A DNA stretch of 64,000 nucleotides from Labrys okinawensis (GCF_002982075.1 NZ_PUEJ01000001.1:124001-188000); one strand, 5' to 3'. Positions 40,955 through 49,230 are shown, counted from the first letter of the stretch. Translations and numbers: made by a program. Notes: generated from the sequence alone by a model not told the origin.

Positions 40955-42763
40955 TCACGTGGAAGATCCTCTCGGTGTTTCCATCGTCCAAACAGCGGTC
41001 CAGGCGCCAAGGACTGTGCCCTCCCATTGCCCTTCCGTCCAGATAGGGTCGCCATCCGGCGGCTTTTTCATCGGCTTCGGCGCATCGCTGAGGTTGAGAA
41101 CGAGGCGAAGCATCGTTTCGCTCGTGCTCCGCCAATCAACGCAGACGATCCCGTCCTGGCCGATCCTGTACCGGCCGGCCTTCGGAAGCATCGGCATGAG
41201 CGGCATGATCCTGGCGGCCCGCACTGCCAGGATCCGCCGGTACCAATCCAGCATTTCGGCATGCAGGGGGCTCTCGCGTTCCTGCCACAGCAACTTGGCC
41301 GAGAGGAAGGTCTGTTCGCTGACGGGATCGGGAATGGCGTCGCGCGCTTGCGGTTCGGCATATTCGGGAAAACGCGAGAATTCTTCGCGCCGGCCCTTGC
41401 GCACGGCATCGGCCAGTTCACCCTCGACATCGCAGAAGAAGGTAAAAGGCGTGGAGGCCGCCCACTCCTCGCCCTGGAACAGCATGGGGATCTGCGGTGC
41501 CAGGAGATAGGCGGCCGCGGCAGCCTTCACGGCCTGGAGCGGATGGCGGTGGTGAATGCGATCGCCGAGGGCGCGATTGCCGATCTGGTCGTGATTTTGC
41601 AGGAAGGCGACGAAGGCATGTGGTGGCAAATGGGCCGAGGGTTGCCCGCGGATGCTGCCGCGATAGGGCATCGTCTCGCCCTGGAAGGCGAAGCCCTGCG
41701 CCAAGGCGCGGCCGAGCAATTCGGGCCGACGGGCATAGTCGCCATAATAGCCGGCATCCTCGCCGGTCACCGCCACATGCAGGGCGTGATGGACGTCGTC
41801 ATTCCACTGCGCGGTGAAAGTGGGTGTTCCATCCGGTTGCCGGGCGAGCCATTCGGCGCTGTTTTCCTCATTCTCCAGCACGAGATGAACAGGGCGATCG
41901 TCTATGACGGCGCCGACTGCGGCGCGGATCTCGGCAAGCAGATGGCGTTCACCCGCGTCCCGTATCTCGTGCACGGCATCGAAACGCAATCCGTCGAGGC
42001 GGAACTCCTTCAGCCAGTAGAGCACGTTCTCGATGGTGAAGGCCCGGATCTCCGCGGACCCTTCGTCGTCATAGTTGACGGCCGGGCCCCAGGGGGTCCG
42101 GTGGCGTTCGGTAAAGACGGGAGCATAGAGCGGCAGATAGTTACCCTCGGCGCCGTAGTGGTTGTAGACGACGTCGAGCAGCACCGAGAGGCCGAGGCCA
42201 TGGGCTTCGTCGATGAAGGCCTTCAGGTGCTCCGGCCGGCCATAGGCGGCGTCCGGGGCGAAGGGAAGGACGCCGTCATACCCCCAGTTGCGTTGCCCCG
42301 GAAAATCCGCGACCGGCATGAGCTGAATGGCGGTCACTCCCAGTTCCTTGAGTCGGCCGAGCTGCTGCGCGGCGCTGGCGAAGGTGCCCTCCGGCGTGAA
42401 GGTACCGATATGAAGTTCGTAAAGCACCGTTTCATGCCAGGCGCGTCCCCGCCAGTTCGTGTTGCGCCAGCGATAGGCCGTCGGGTCGACCAGCTCGCTC
42501 GGCCCATGGACGTCCTCGGGCTGGAAGCGGCTGGCCGGATCAGGCACCGTCATGCCGTCTTCCAACACGAAGCGGTAGCGGGCACCGAAGTCGGCGGCCA
42601 CCGGCAGGCAATGCCAACCGCCATGGTTTTGCATCGAGTAGGTCTTCTGGCCCAGTTGCAGGCCGATCCGGCGCTGCTTGGGTGCCCAGAGGCGAAACAA
42701 TACCTTGCCGTCGCACAGGGCGGGGCCGAAGCGTGGTTCGTAACGGCCTGGGAACGTGGTCAT
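40955..42763 (-). CDS. treZ: Malto-oligosyltrehalose trehalohydrolase
   Basis: A 602-residue GH13 enzyme that releases trehalose from the chain end made by TreY. Residues 1-100 are a carbohydrate-binding beta-sandwich (LFRLWAPKQRRIGLQL). The barrel holds DVVYNHYGAEGNY (about 197-209), the nucleophile D262 in LRFDAVH, the acid/base E297 in VLENEE and the pocket NHDQIGNR (390-397). The start codon overlaps the treY stop by four bases. The treX debranching enzyme is not in the window. Confidence 0.96.
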   Translation of the reverse strand: MTTFPGRYEPRFGPALCDGKVLFRLWAPKQRRIGLQLGQKTYSMQNHGGWHCLPVAADFGARYRFVLEDGMTVPDPASRFQPEDVHGPSELVDPTAYRWRNTNWRGRAWHETVLYELHIGTFTPEGTFASAAQQLGRLKELGVTAIQLMPVADFPGQRNWGYDGVLPFAPDAAYGRPEHLKAFIDEAHGLGLSVLLDVVYNHYGAEGNYLPLYAPVFTERHRTPWGPAVNYDDEGSAEIRAFTIENVLYWLKEFRLDGLRFDAVHEIRDAGERHLLAEIRAAVGAVIDDRPVHLVLENEENSAEWLARQPDGTPTFTAQWNDDVHHALHVAVTGEDAGYYGDYARRPELLGRALAQGFAFQGETMPYRGSIRGQPSAHLPPHAFVAFLQNHDQIGNRALGDRIHHRHPLQAVKAAAAAYLLAPQIPMLFQGEEWAASTPFTFFCDVEGELADAVRKGRREEFSRFPEYAEPQARDAIPDPVSEQTFLSAKLLWQERESPLHAEMLDWYRRILAVRAARIMPLMPMLPKAGRYRIGQDGIVCVDWRSTSETMLRLVLNLSDAPKPMKKPPDGDPIWTEGQWEGTVLGAWTAVWTMETPRGSST

Positions 42764-45474
42764 GGCTGGGAATGCCGGATTGCGGGCGGTGTCTGCGGCA
42801 CCAGCACGGCGGCGGGCAGCTCCGCCAGCAGCATCGCAAGATCGATGCCTTCCTTGCCGGGGGTGATCTGGCGTCCGGAGAGGATATCGCCATAGACCGG
42901 GTCATGATGGGGAAGGGGCAGGAACCCATCGATGGGACCCCGGCCCGGAAACCGGGCAGCCACGACGATGAGGGCGCAATCGCCGTGCTGGCGCGAAAAG
43001 GCGATGAAGCGATCGCCTGCCATCTCGATGGGCCGATAGTCCCCTTCGGCAAACAAGGCCTCATGCCGGCGGCGCAGCGCGAGCAGATTGGCGATGACGG
43101 CCAATTTGGCGCTTCCGTCGAGCAGATCGTCTCGCGCGATCGGCCGAAGCTTCTCCAGGCCGTCCTTGCGCCAGGCCCAGTCGACCGGGCGGCGATTGTC
43201 CGGATCGACCAGGCTGAAATCATAGGCCTCGGCGCCCTGGTAGATATCGGGAATGCCGGGCACGGTGAATTTCAACACGGTTTGCGTGAGGCTGTTGGCG
43301 GCACCGAGTTCGATGACGCGCTTTTCGAAGCCGATGAAATCGGCAAGAAAATCCTGATTTGCGAAAGCGGCTGCAACATAGTCGTGCAGGGACTTTTCAT
43401 AGGCCTCGTCGGGTGCGGCCCAATTGGTATGAATCTTGGCCTCGCGCGCCGATTTCAGCATGGCGAGCTGGAGGCGCTCCTGGAAACGCTGCAGCGCCCC
43501 GGGGTCGGCAGGGACGAGGCCCGGGGGCCAGGCGCCGACGAGCAATTGGAAGAACAGGAAGATGTCGTTGCCATCAGGCCCGGCCTCAGTTCCGCCGAGC
43601 ATGGTGCGCCAGCGGGCGGCGGCCTCGGCGAAGTCCACGGGAATCTCGCTGAGAACGGCCAGGCGCGCCCGGCAATCTTCGCCTCGTTTGGTGTCATGTG
43701 TCGAAGTCGCCAGCATGGCACCCGCATGGCGGGCGAGATTGGCGGCATGGAAAGCCTCGACGCTGGCGCCAAGGTGGCCGGGATGGCCTCCCACCTCGTT
43801 GGCCGCAATAAAGCGGTTGTAGCGATAGAAGGCGGTGTCCTCGACCCCCTTGGCCATGATCGGCCCGGTATATTGCTGGAACCGCATGGCAAAACCCAGA
43901 ACGTCCTGTCTGCTGAAGCCGCTGCCGGGCCTTGCAACGGCCTCGCCGCTGAGCAGCGCGAACAGGAAGTCGAACACCGAACGATCGATGCCGCCTCCTG
44001 AGCGCCGTGCGTGGGCGAAGGCGGTTTCGAGCTCCTTGAGATCGGCCGCCGTGGCGTCATCCATGTCGACATAAGTGCGATAGACCCGAAACCCGGCGAC
44101 GATTTCCCTGAGGGCGCGCTGCAGCACATTGCGGGTAAAATCGGCGGTACGCGGATTGGAACGAGCGATGCGGGCCGCTTCGCGAGCCAGGCCGCCGAGT
44201 TCGCCGGCCATCTCGTCTTCCATGATGGCCAGCTTGCACTCGCGGCTGATGGCCTTGAAGCTGCGCCGCTCGCCGCTGAAGCGGCGATAGAGTTCGTCGA
44301 GCCTCGCCTGGCCGTTCGGGTCGATCAGGAGATTGGTGAGAAGGTTGGCGAATTCGTAGCCGGTGGTGCCATCGGCCTGCCAATCCTCGCGCAGTTCCTC
44401 GCTCTCTCCGAGGATCTTCTCGACGACCAGGTAGACTGGCCGGGGCGTTTTCTCGCGCAAGCGTCGGCAATAGGTCTTGGGGTCGAGCAGGCCGTCGATA
44501 TGGTCGATGCGCAGCCCGTCCAGCACGCCCTTGGCAATCAATTCGAAGACAAAGCGATGGGCGTGCTCGAACAACTCCTCATGCTCGATGCGCAATCCGG
44601 CCAGATCGCTGATATTGAAGAAGCGGCGATAGTTGATATCGTCGGCCGCCACGCGAAAATGGGCCACGCGCCAGTGCTGGTCGGCTATCAGACGGTCGAG
44701 CCGTTTCCAGCTCTCCAAGTCGCCGGCCAGGCCGGCGAAATGCCCCAGACGTTCGGCGACGGCCGCCGCCATCTTCGGATCCGCCGCGACCAGGGCGGCA
44801 AGGTCGGCCTTGAGTTCTCCGGCCCGGCGTCGTTCATGCGGGTGGAACCCCTCGAGGTGGGAGAAGGCATCGCTCAGTCTTTCGAGCTCGGCGTGATCGT
44901 TCCCGAGGATGCGGCCATAATGCCCGGGACGGATGGGAAGCTTGTGGGCGCCATGCGCCCAAACGGCGATCTCCCCGGCCGCGGCGTCGAGGCGCAGCTC
45001 CAGGCCGCCGCCGGCAAGCACCGCGCCGTACTGGTCGCCGAGCACGGGGACCAGGACCTTGCCATCGAGATGCGACGGTTCCGGCCGCCAGTCGATATCG
45101 AACCAGCCGGCATAAGCGGACTCCTGGCCCCATTCGAGCACGTCGAGCCAGTAGGGATTGTCGGCGCCGTTCACGCCCATATGGTTCGGGACGAAGTCGA
45201 GGATGAGCCCCAGGCCATTGGCGCGCAGCGCCTGCGTCATCCGGTCGAAATCTTCCGTCGTGCCGAGCTCGGGATTGAGAGCGGAGTGATCGACGATATC
45301 GTAGCCATGGCTGCTGCCCGGCCGCGCTTTCAAGAACGGGGAAGCATAGACGTGGCTGACTCCCAATCGGGCGAGATAGCCGGCTATGGCTTCGACTGCA
45401 GCAAAATTGAAGCGGGAGTTCAGCTGCAAACGGTAGGTCGCCCGCGGCGGCGGCGGGCAATCAGCTTTCGACAT
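42760..45474 (-). CDS. treY: Malto-oligosyltrehalose synthase
   Basis: A 904-residue GH13 enzyme that turns the reducing-end glucose bond of malto-oligosaccharides into an alpha,alpha-1,1 bond. ATYRLQLNSRFNFAAVEAIA opens the barrel; ILDFVPNHMG (91-100), DGLRIDHIDGLLDPKTYCRR (from 319, with the nucleophile) and KGVEDTAFYRYNRF are TreY signatures. It starts the treY-treZ operon. The region upstream holds a stress promoter but on the opposite strand, so control of treYZ by EcfG is not directly shown. Confidence 0.96.
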   Translation of the reverse strand: MSKADCPPPPRATYRLQLNSRFNFAAVEAIAGYLARLGVSHVYASPFLKARPGSSHGYDIVDHSALNPELGTTEDFDRMTQALRANGLGLILDFVPNHMGVNGADNPYWLDVLEWGQESAYAGWFDIDWRPEPSHLDGKVLVPVLGDQYGAVLAGGGLELRLDAAAGEIAVWAHGAHKLPIRPGHYGRILGNDHAELERLSDAFSHLEGFHPHERRRAGELKADLAALVAADPKMAAAVAERLGHFAGLAGDLESWKRLDRLIADQHWRVAHFRVAADDINYRRFFNISDLAGLRIEHEELFEHAHRFVFELIAKGVLDGLRIDHIDGLLDPKTYCRRLREKTPRPVYLVVEKILGESEELREDWQADGTTGYEFANLLTNLLIDPNGQARLDELYRRFSGERRSFKAISRECKLAIMEDEMAGELGGLAREAARIARSNPRTADFTRNVLQRALREIVAGFRVYRTYVDMDDATAADLKELETAFAHARRSGGGIDRSVFDFLFALLSGEAVARPGSGFSRQDVLGFAMRFQQYTGPIMAKGVEDTAFYRYNRFIAANEVGGHPGHLGASVEAFHAANLARHAGAMLATSTHDTKRGEDCRARLAVLSEIPVDFAEAAARWRTMLGGTEAGPDGNDIFLFFQLLVGAWPPGLVPADPGALQRFQERLQLAMLKSAREAKIHTNWAAPDEAYEKSLHDYVAAAFANQDFLADFIGFEKRVIELGAANSLTQTVLKFTVPGIPDIYQGAEAYDFSLVDPDNRRPVDWAWRKDGLEKLRPIARDDLLDGSAKLAVIANLLALRRRHEALFAEGDYRPIEMAGDRFIAFSRQHGDCALIVVAARFPGRGPIDGFLPLPHHDPVYGDILSGRQITPGKEGIDLAMLLAELPAAVLVPQTPPAIRHSQP

Positions 45475-45501
45475 GGGACCTTCCAGATCGCGTCTCGTCC
45501 A

Positions 45502-45526
45502 GGAACCAGCGGCGAGGCTGAAAGTT
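45502..45526 (+). promoter_or_regulatory. EcfG-type general-stress promoter
   Basis: GGAAC (45502-45506), 17 bases, GTT (45524-45526). It reads away from treY towards the small gene at 45671, leaving a leader of about 135 bases. Confidence 0.62.
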
Positions 45527-45670
45527 TCGTGCTCCGGAAAATCAGGTGGAGCCGAGCGGGCGGCCCACCGCGACCAGGGAGAAGTGACCGCAGGTCACGG
45601 TGTCGACCAAGGCCGCAACCTGGATCTTTTGTGCCGCTCATGGGTTGTGTGGCCAGAGGGAGTAGAAGTG

Positions 45671-45892
45671 ATGATTTCAACGTTCGATTACGACCCGGAA
45701 GAGATCGTCAGTTTCGAAGGCCATGATGTCAGTCTGAAGGAAGCAGTGATGCGTTATCGGCAGTCGAAAGCCCATCCAGACGTGCCCGCGGACTTTTCGG
45801 CTATTCGCGATCCTGGCAAGATACCTCAGCTGTTCGAAGCCGAACACTTCGAGGTACTCGCCGCGCTTCCAGAGTTCGAGCGCGCGGACTGA
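45671..45892 (+). CDS. Small hypothetical protein
   Basis: A 73-residue acidic protein: FDYDPEEIVSFEGHDVSLKE, VMRYRQSKAHPDVPADFSAI, then PQLFEAEHFEVLAAL. No signal peptide, membrane segment or family recognised. GAGGGAGTAG lies upstream of the ATG. A stress promoter precedes it and the next small gene follows after 72 bases, so the two may be a pair. Confidence 0.6.
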   Translation: MISTFDYDPEEIVSFEGHDVSLKEAVMRYRQSKAHPDVPADFSAIRDPGKIPQLFEAEHFEVLAALPEFERAD

Positions 45893-45964
45893 GTATTGCG
45901 CAGCGACGGACATAGCCGTCCGCGCGCTTGAAGATTGACCCCGGTGTCCGGAAGGATCATATCC

Positions 45965-46252
45965 ATGGTTTCAAACACTCCCGAACCGATCGCGGTGGGT
46001 AGCCTCGTCACGTTCTCTGCTGCGCACGGCCAGAGCCAGCCCGATTTTCACGAAGGCGCCCTGATAACGCTCGTGCCCGGAGTGGGAGATCCCGTTATCG
46101 GCCGTATTCTCGTTCATACCTCCGAGGAAGTGTCGGTCGCCGTTGGGGACGCGCAATTGGTGCTGACGCCCGTAGCGCTGACCTTGGATGAGAATGAAGG
46201 CTTCGATTATACAGGGGCGTGGGCAGTTCGATCGACAAAACCCCTAGCCTAG
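45965..46252 (+). CDS. Small hypothetical beta-rich protein
   Basis: A 95-residue protein, predicted mostly strands: IAVGSLVTFSAAHGQ, ALITLVPGVGDPVIGRILVH, EVSVAVGDAQLVLTPVALTL and an end GAWAVRSTKPLA. It may be an SH3-like or PRC-like small barrel, but no family is recognised. The ATG at 45965 is about ten bases from GGAAGG; a TTG at 45935 is less likely. Probably co-transcribed with the gene at 45671. Confidence 0.55.
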   Translation: MVSNTPEPIAVGSLVTFSAAHGQSQPDFHEGALITLVPGVGDPVIGRILVHTSEEVSVAVGDAQLVLTPVALTLDENEGFDYTGAWAVRSTKPLA

Positions 46253-46624
46253 AACGATGTCGCTCGTGCTGGATCGAACATTGTCCATAGTAAAACAGAG
46301 ACGCGCTCGCGCACGAACAGGCCCGGCACCTAATGCAAGGCTCGGCTGTGCGATTTTAGGGAACGGTCAGGCCTCGGAGCAGTTTGGAAGGGGCGAGGTC
46401 GTTAGGTTCTTGTGTCACTCTGGATTGACCTCGCAAGTAGAGTCCGACGGTCCGGTTCCTCGTTGCTGATCTTTCCCTCAGGTCCGAGAGCCGGGCCGTT
46501 TCATTTTCCTCGGCGTTCATGCAACGACGACAAGCCGCAGCGCGCAAAGCGGCGGCCTATCGAATGACAATCGGGAACACGGGCTTCCCGCGGTGTTCCG
46601 TGAGAGTGCGGTGACGGACTGCCC
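46253..46624. other. Intergenic region with a symmetric GGAAC element
   Basis: No gene could be supported. It contains GGAACAC...GTGTTCC at 46574-46599, described separately. Weak open frames on the minus strand around 46356-46520 lack a start site and are not called. Confidence 0.4.
46574..46599. promoter_or_regulatory. Palindromic GGAAC-N16-GTTCC element
   Basis: GGAACAC (46574-46580) and GTGTTCC (46593-46599) are perfect inverted arms. On either strand it reads GGAAC-N16-GTT, within the spacing accepted by some EcfG proteins. No clear gene starts just downstream on either side, so it may be a regulator site, a two-way promoter for an RNA, or chance. Confidence 0.4.
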
Positions 46625-46828
46625 TTAGAGGACATGCATACGATCGACGCCGCGCCTCCTTCTCTTGGCCGGCTGTGGGGAAGGCTCGATGACAGGTTTG
46701 TCATCCGCCTGGGCCGGATAGTCGACGCTGGGAGGCACGAGCGGTGTTTCTTCCGGCTGGCTTTCCTTGCCGCCAGATTCTTTGTGCTTCGGGCCGGTGA
46801 GTGGTTTCCGACGCTTGGATTCGGGCAT
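46625..46828 (-). CDS. Small basic/proline-rich hypothetical protein
   Basis: A 67-residue protein, starting MPESKRRKPLTGPKHKESGG and ending PQPAKRRRRGVDRMHVL. It is charged and low in complexity, probably disordered. The ATG at 46828 has AAGGAGAT five bases upstream, which is the main reason to call it. No family is recognised. It lies downstream of the second proline-rich peptide gene on the same strand. Confidence 0.5.
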   Translation of the reverse strand: MPESKRRKPLTGPKHKESGGKESQPEETPLVPPSVDYPAQADDKPVIEPSPQPAKRRRRGVDRMHVL

Positions 46829-46982
46829 TCGGATCTCCTTCACGGCATGAGCCACCCGCGCGCTTCTCTACAGGCTCAGACGGTCTTTCTGGCATCCTCG
46901 GCGTCATTCATGCCGGCCGCCACATCGAAACGGCCGCGCCGGGACATCGGGCGGGACGGCGCCCCTATGGTTTCCATTCCGG

Positions 46983-47174
46983 TCACACTTGCTTGGGATC
47001 GACCAGAGGAGGCATTTCCGGCGGATTCGGCACATCCGGCATGAGCGGCGTATTGCCCGGAGGCGGCGGTATGATCGGCACCTCCTCGGGGGGCTTGGGA
47101 TTGGGCTCCGGCATCGGCGGCGGACTTTCCGTGGGAGCCGGCGACGGCGATTTCGGTTCTTTCGGATCAGGCAT
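46983..47174 (-). CDS. Proline-rich small protein (2 of 2)
   Basis: A 63-residue paralog of the protein at 32242: MPDPKEPKSPSPAPTESPPP, then MPEPNPKPPEEVPIIPPPP and an end NPPEMPPLVDPKQV. Again about 40% proline, no hydrophobic segment. It follows the DUF982 gene at 47188 by 13 bases, with GGGAGAG before the ATG, and so is likely in one operon with it. The repeated DUF982/proline-rich pairing suggests the two proteins act together. Confidence 0.65.
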   Translation of the reverse strand: MPDPKEPKSPSPAPTESPPPMPEPNPKPPEEVPIIPPPPGNTPLMPDVPNPPEMPPLVDPKQV

Positions 47175-47187
47175 TCCACTCTCTCCC

Positions 47188-47433
47188 TCAAGGCACGACG
47201 TGCATGCCGGACTCCTCGCAGGCTTCGATAAATGCCTTCCGGGCGAGGCTGGCGGGGATCGATCCGGCCAGCGCTTCAACACAAGCGCGTCTGGCGAGGA
47301 GATGCTTCTCCCCGCCTTCGGTCGGCCAATGGTTCAGGAGGAAATCGGAAGCTTCCTCCGCCGATGCAATCAGCCGGACCTGCCCGACACGGGTTTCGAG
47401 TTTCACGGGGACACTCCAGAGTCTGACATTCAT
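47188..47433 (-). CDS. DUF982 protein (3 of 5)
   Basis: An 81-residue DUF982 protein, the nearest relative of the one at 32548: WSVPVKLETRVGQVRLIAS, EEASDFLLNHWPTEGGEKHL, ARRACVEALAG and ARKAFIEACEESGM. The ATG at 47433 lacks a strong ribosome site, and the gene follows the next DUF982 gene after 40 bases, so translation may depend on operon context. It is transcribed probably from the promoter at 47772. Confidence 0.83.
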   Translation of the reverse strand: MNVRLWSVPVKLETRVGQVRLIASAEEASDFLLNHWPTEGGEKHLLARRACVEALAGSIPASLARKAFIEACEESGMHVVP

Positions 47434-47473
47434 GGCGTAGCTCAGCAAATCGATCGTCGGCAGGGCGATAGGT

Positions 47474-47752
47474 TCAATAATTGCCGGTTCGGCTTTTCCC
47501 TCCCCATTTCTCGGCGACATGCATTTCGAGTTGAATGCAGGCCTCGATGAATGCGGCACGGGCATCGTCGACCGATTCTGCCCCTTCAAGGGCATCCAAG
47601 AAGCCCTGACGTCCCGAAGCAGGCGCCCCGTCCGCATCGATGGGCCAATGCTTCAGCAAGAAGATGACAGCTTCGTCTGTCGAACCAATGATGCGGTAAT
47701 CTCCGATATAGGTTTGGAGTTCGACGGGGCGCTGCCAAGCACGGTTGTACAT
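47474..47752 (-). CDS. DUF982 protein (4 of 5)
   Basis: A 92-residue DUF982 protein: WQRPVELQTYIGDYRIIGST, DEAVIFLLKHWPIDADGAPA, GRQGFLDALEGAESVDDARA and AFIEACIQLEMHV. The acidic/arginine pattern of the third helix is altered relative to sister copies (GRQGF instead of ARRAC). GGAGG is eight bases before the ATG, and an exact stress promoter lies 20 bases upstream. It heads a likely operon with the DUF982 gene at 47188 and the proline-rich gene. Confidence 0.83.
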   Translation of the reverse strand: MYNRAWQRPVELQTYIGDYRIIGSTDEAVIFLLKHWPIDADGAPASGRQGFLDALEGAESVDDARAAFIEACIQLEMHVAEKWGGKSRTGNY

Positions 47753-47771
47753 ATCGGTCCTCCACCGTCTC

Positions 47772-47796
47772 AACCGCCGTGGCCTCATTTCGTTCC
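47772..47796 (-). promoter_or_regulatory. EcfG-type general-stress promoter (minus strand)
   Basis: On the minus strand GGAAC (47796-47792), 17 bases, GTT (47774-47772), 20 bases before the ATG at 47752. Confidence 0.72.
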
Positions 47797-47809
47797 GGCA
47801 AACAGGGGT

Positions 47810-48040
47810 TTATCTGGCAAGGATCACCCCAGCTTCTTCCGCAGCGAGCAGGAAGGCGGCCCTGGCGTCTTCGGGGTCGCGTTTGCCCTCGATCACCTCG
47901 AGACAGACCCGCTTTGCGAAGTCATATCGCTCGCCGCTGTCGACGGGCCAGTTGTTGAGCAGATAGTCAGCCGCCGCGTCTGCATCGCTGATGGAGATAC
48001 CGTCTATATCGATCGGATGGGTGAACGCTATGGAAGCCAT
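47810..48040 (-). CDS. DUF982 protein (5 of 5)
   Basis: A 76-residue DUF982 protein: THPIDIDGISISDADAAADY, LLNNWPVDSGERYDFAKRVC, LEVIEGKRDPEDARAAFLLA and AEEAGVILAR. GGAGGAGG precedes the ATG at 48040. Its own stress promoter stands directly upstream, so the leader is only about 15-20 bases and contains just the ribosome site. The end is 57 bases before the next DUF982 gene in the tandem set. Confidence 0.85.
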   Translation of the reverse strand: MASIAFTHPIDIDGISISDADAAADYLLNNWPVDSGERYDFAKRVCLEVIEGKRDPEDARAAFLLAAEEAGVILAR

Positions 48041-48062
48041 GTGTTACCTCCTCCTCTGGAAA

Positions 48063-48087
48063 AACGGGAGGAGGGGCCGATGGTTCC
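48063..48087 (-). promoter_or_regulatory. EcfG-type general-stress promoter (minus strand)
   Basis: On the minus strand GGAAC (48087-48083), 17 bases, GTT (48065-48063), 23 bases before the ATG at 48040. Confidence 0.73.
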
Positions 48088-48255
48088 AAGAGGGCGAGCG
48101 GCCGGCCAAGCGTTGTGAGCCCTGCTCGATTCGGCCGTTCGCCGGGAGCAGCACATGCGACAAGAAGGAGGCTACCTCGCCCTCCAAAACGTCCATGATC
48201 GGGAGCAGAATGATACGAGCAAGCTGGGGGTGTAACGGAACGAGGCGTTGGCACG

Positions 48256-48465
48256 ATGGCGAAACGATTTGAGATCGGCGATCACGTCACATGGAATTCG
48301 GAGGCAGGCCGCGTATCGGGGACGATTATCGCGGTCCACACCCGTGATTTCGACTATAAGGGGCATACGCACCGTGCGACGGAAGACGATCCCCAATATG
48401 AAATCAAGAGCGACAAGACCGACCATGTCGCCGCTCACAGGGGTGGCGCCCTCGAGCCGGCGTGA
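48256..48465 (+). CDS. DUF2945 (HVA1/TUDOR-like) small protein
   Basis: A 69-residue protein of the DUF2945 or hypervirulence-associated TUDOR family: FEIGDHVTWNSEAGRVSGTI, IAVHTRDFDYKGHTHRATED, DPQYEIKSDKTDHVAAHRGG. This is a small five-stranded barrel. The family is common in bacteria and fungi and frequently turns up in stress loci; its ligand is unknown. No clear ribosome site or EcfG promoter is seen upstream of the ATG at 48256. Confidence 0.85.
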   Translation: MAKRFEIGDHVTWNSEAGRVSGTIIAVHTRDFDYKGHTHRATEDDPQYEIKSDKTDHVAAHRGGALEPA

Positions 48466-48498
48466 ACTCGGGTGTGTGGAGCTGTCCGGCGCAGCAAG

Positions 48499-49188
48499 AT
48501 GAGTACTGACGACGCGATCGAGCCACGGATGTCCGGAGAGCCCTGCTTTTCGAGAGCAAACGAGCGGGGTTCCCCATTTGAGACGCTGGTGAGCAGCATT
48601 CGCGCCTGCCGCACTTGCCGCGATCACCCTCGTTACGGCGCGCCGCTGGCTCATGAACCGAGACCGGTGATACAGGCGTCTCAGGATGCCCGAATCTGCA
48701 TAGTCGGCCAAGCTCCGGGAACCAGGGTGCATAAGAGCGGGCGTCCCTTCGACGACCCATCCGGGGTACGTTTGAGGCGATGGCTCGGAATTGATGAAGC
48801 GAGCTTCTACGATCCGGCGAAGTTTGCCATTCTGCCGATGGGATTTTGCTTTCCCGGCTTGGCTTCCAACGGCGGTGATCTGCCGCCGCGTCGGGAGTGT
48901 GCAGAACTCTGGCGCGCCAGGCTGTTCTCGCAAATGCCGCGGGTGCAGCTTTTGCTGGTCATTGGGTCCTATGCCCAGCGTTGGCATCTCGGGCCAGAAG
49001 CCGCGCGATGGGGCGTCAACGAGACCGTCAGACGCTGGCGGGATGTCTATCGACGCGACCCGCGGATGCGTAAGTTTCCGTTGCCCCATCCATCCTGGCA
49101 CAACAACAAATGGCTCAGCCGGAATCCGTGGTTCGAAACCGATGTGCTGCCGGTACTGCAGGCGGACATACGTGATGTCCTTCTCTGA
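48499..49188 (+). CDS. Uracil-DNA glycosylase-superfamily protein
   Basis: A 229-residue protein. CRTCRDHPRYG near residue 40 and IVGQAPGTRVHKSGRPFDDP (about 73-92, motif 1) with VIGSYAQRW and LPHPSWHNN (motif 2) match the bacterial COG1573-like branch of the uracil-DNA glycosylase superfamily. It would remove uracil or another damaged base. Only some of the cluster-binding cysteines of family 4 enzymes are present, so it is a divergent member. The ATG at 48499 is used; an upstream TTG-type start at 48472 is possible. It follows the DUF2945 gene by 33 bases. Confidence 0.78.
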   Translation: MSTDDAIEPRMSGEPCFSRANERGSPFETLVSSIRACRTCRDHPRYGAPLAHEPRPVIQASQDARICIVGQAPGTRVHKSGRPFDDPSGVRLRRWLGIDEASFYDPAKFAILPMGFCFPGLASNGGDLPPRRECAELWRARLFSQMPRVQLLLVIGSYAQRWHLGPEAARWGVNETVRRWRDVYRRDPRMRKFPLPHPSWHNNKWLSRNPWFETDVLPVLQADIRDVLL

Positions 49189-49230
49189 CGGCGGCGTTGG
49201 CCGACGGGAAAAGGCGGCCTTCCAACGGCC

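Noticed and set aside
40883..42895. A 670-codon plus-strand open frame opposite treZ
   Set aside because: It is fully antisense to a canonical TreZ gene and contains no recognisable domain.
46356..46520. Possible small minus-strand gene below the symmetric GGAAC element
   Set aside because: No ribosome site before its ATG, an unlikely residue mix and no sign of a fold. An RNA product cannot be excluded.
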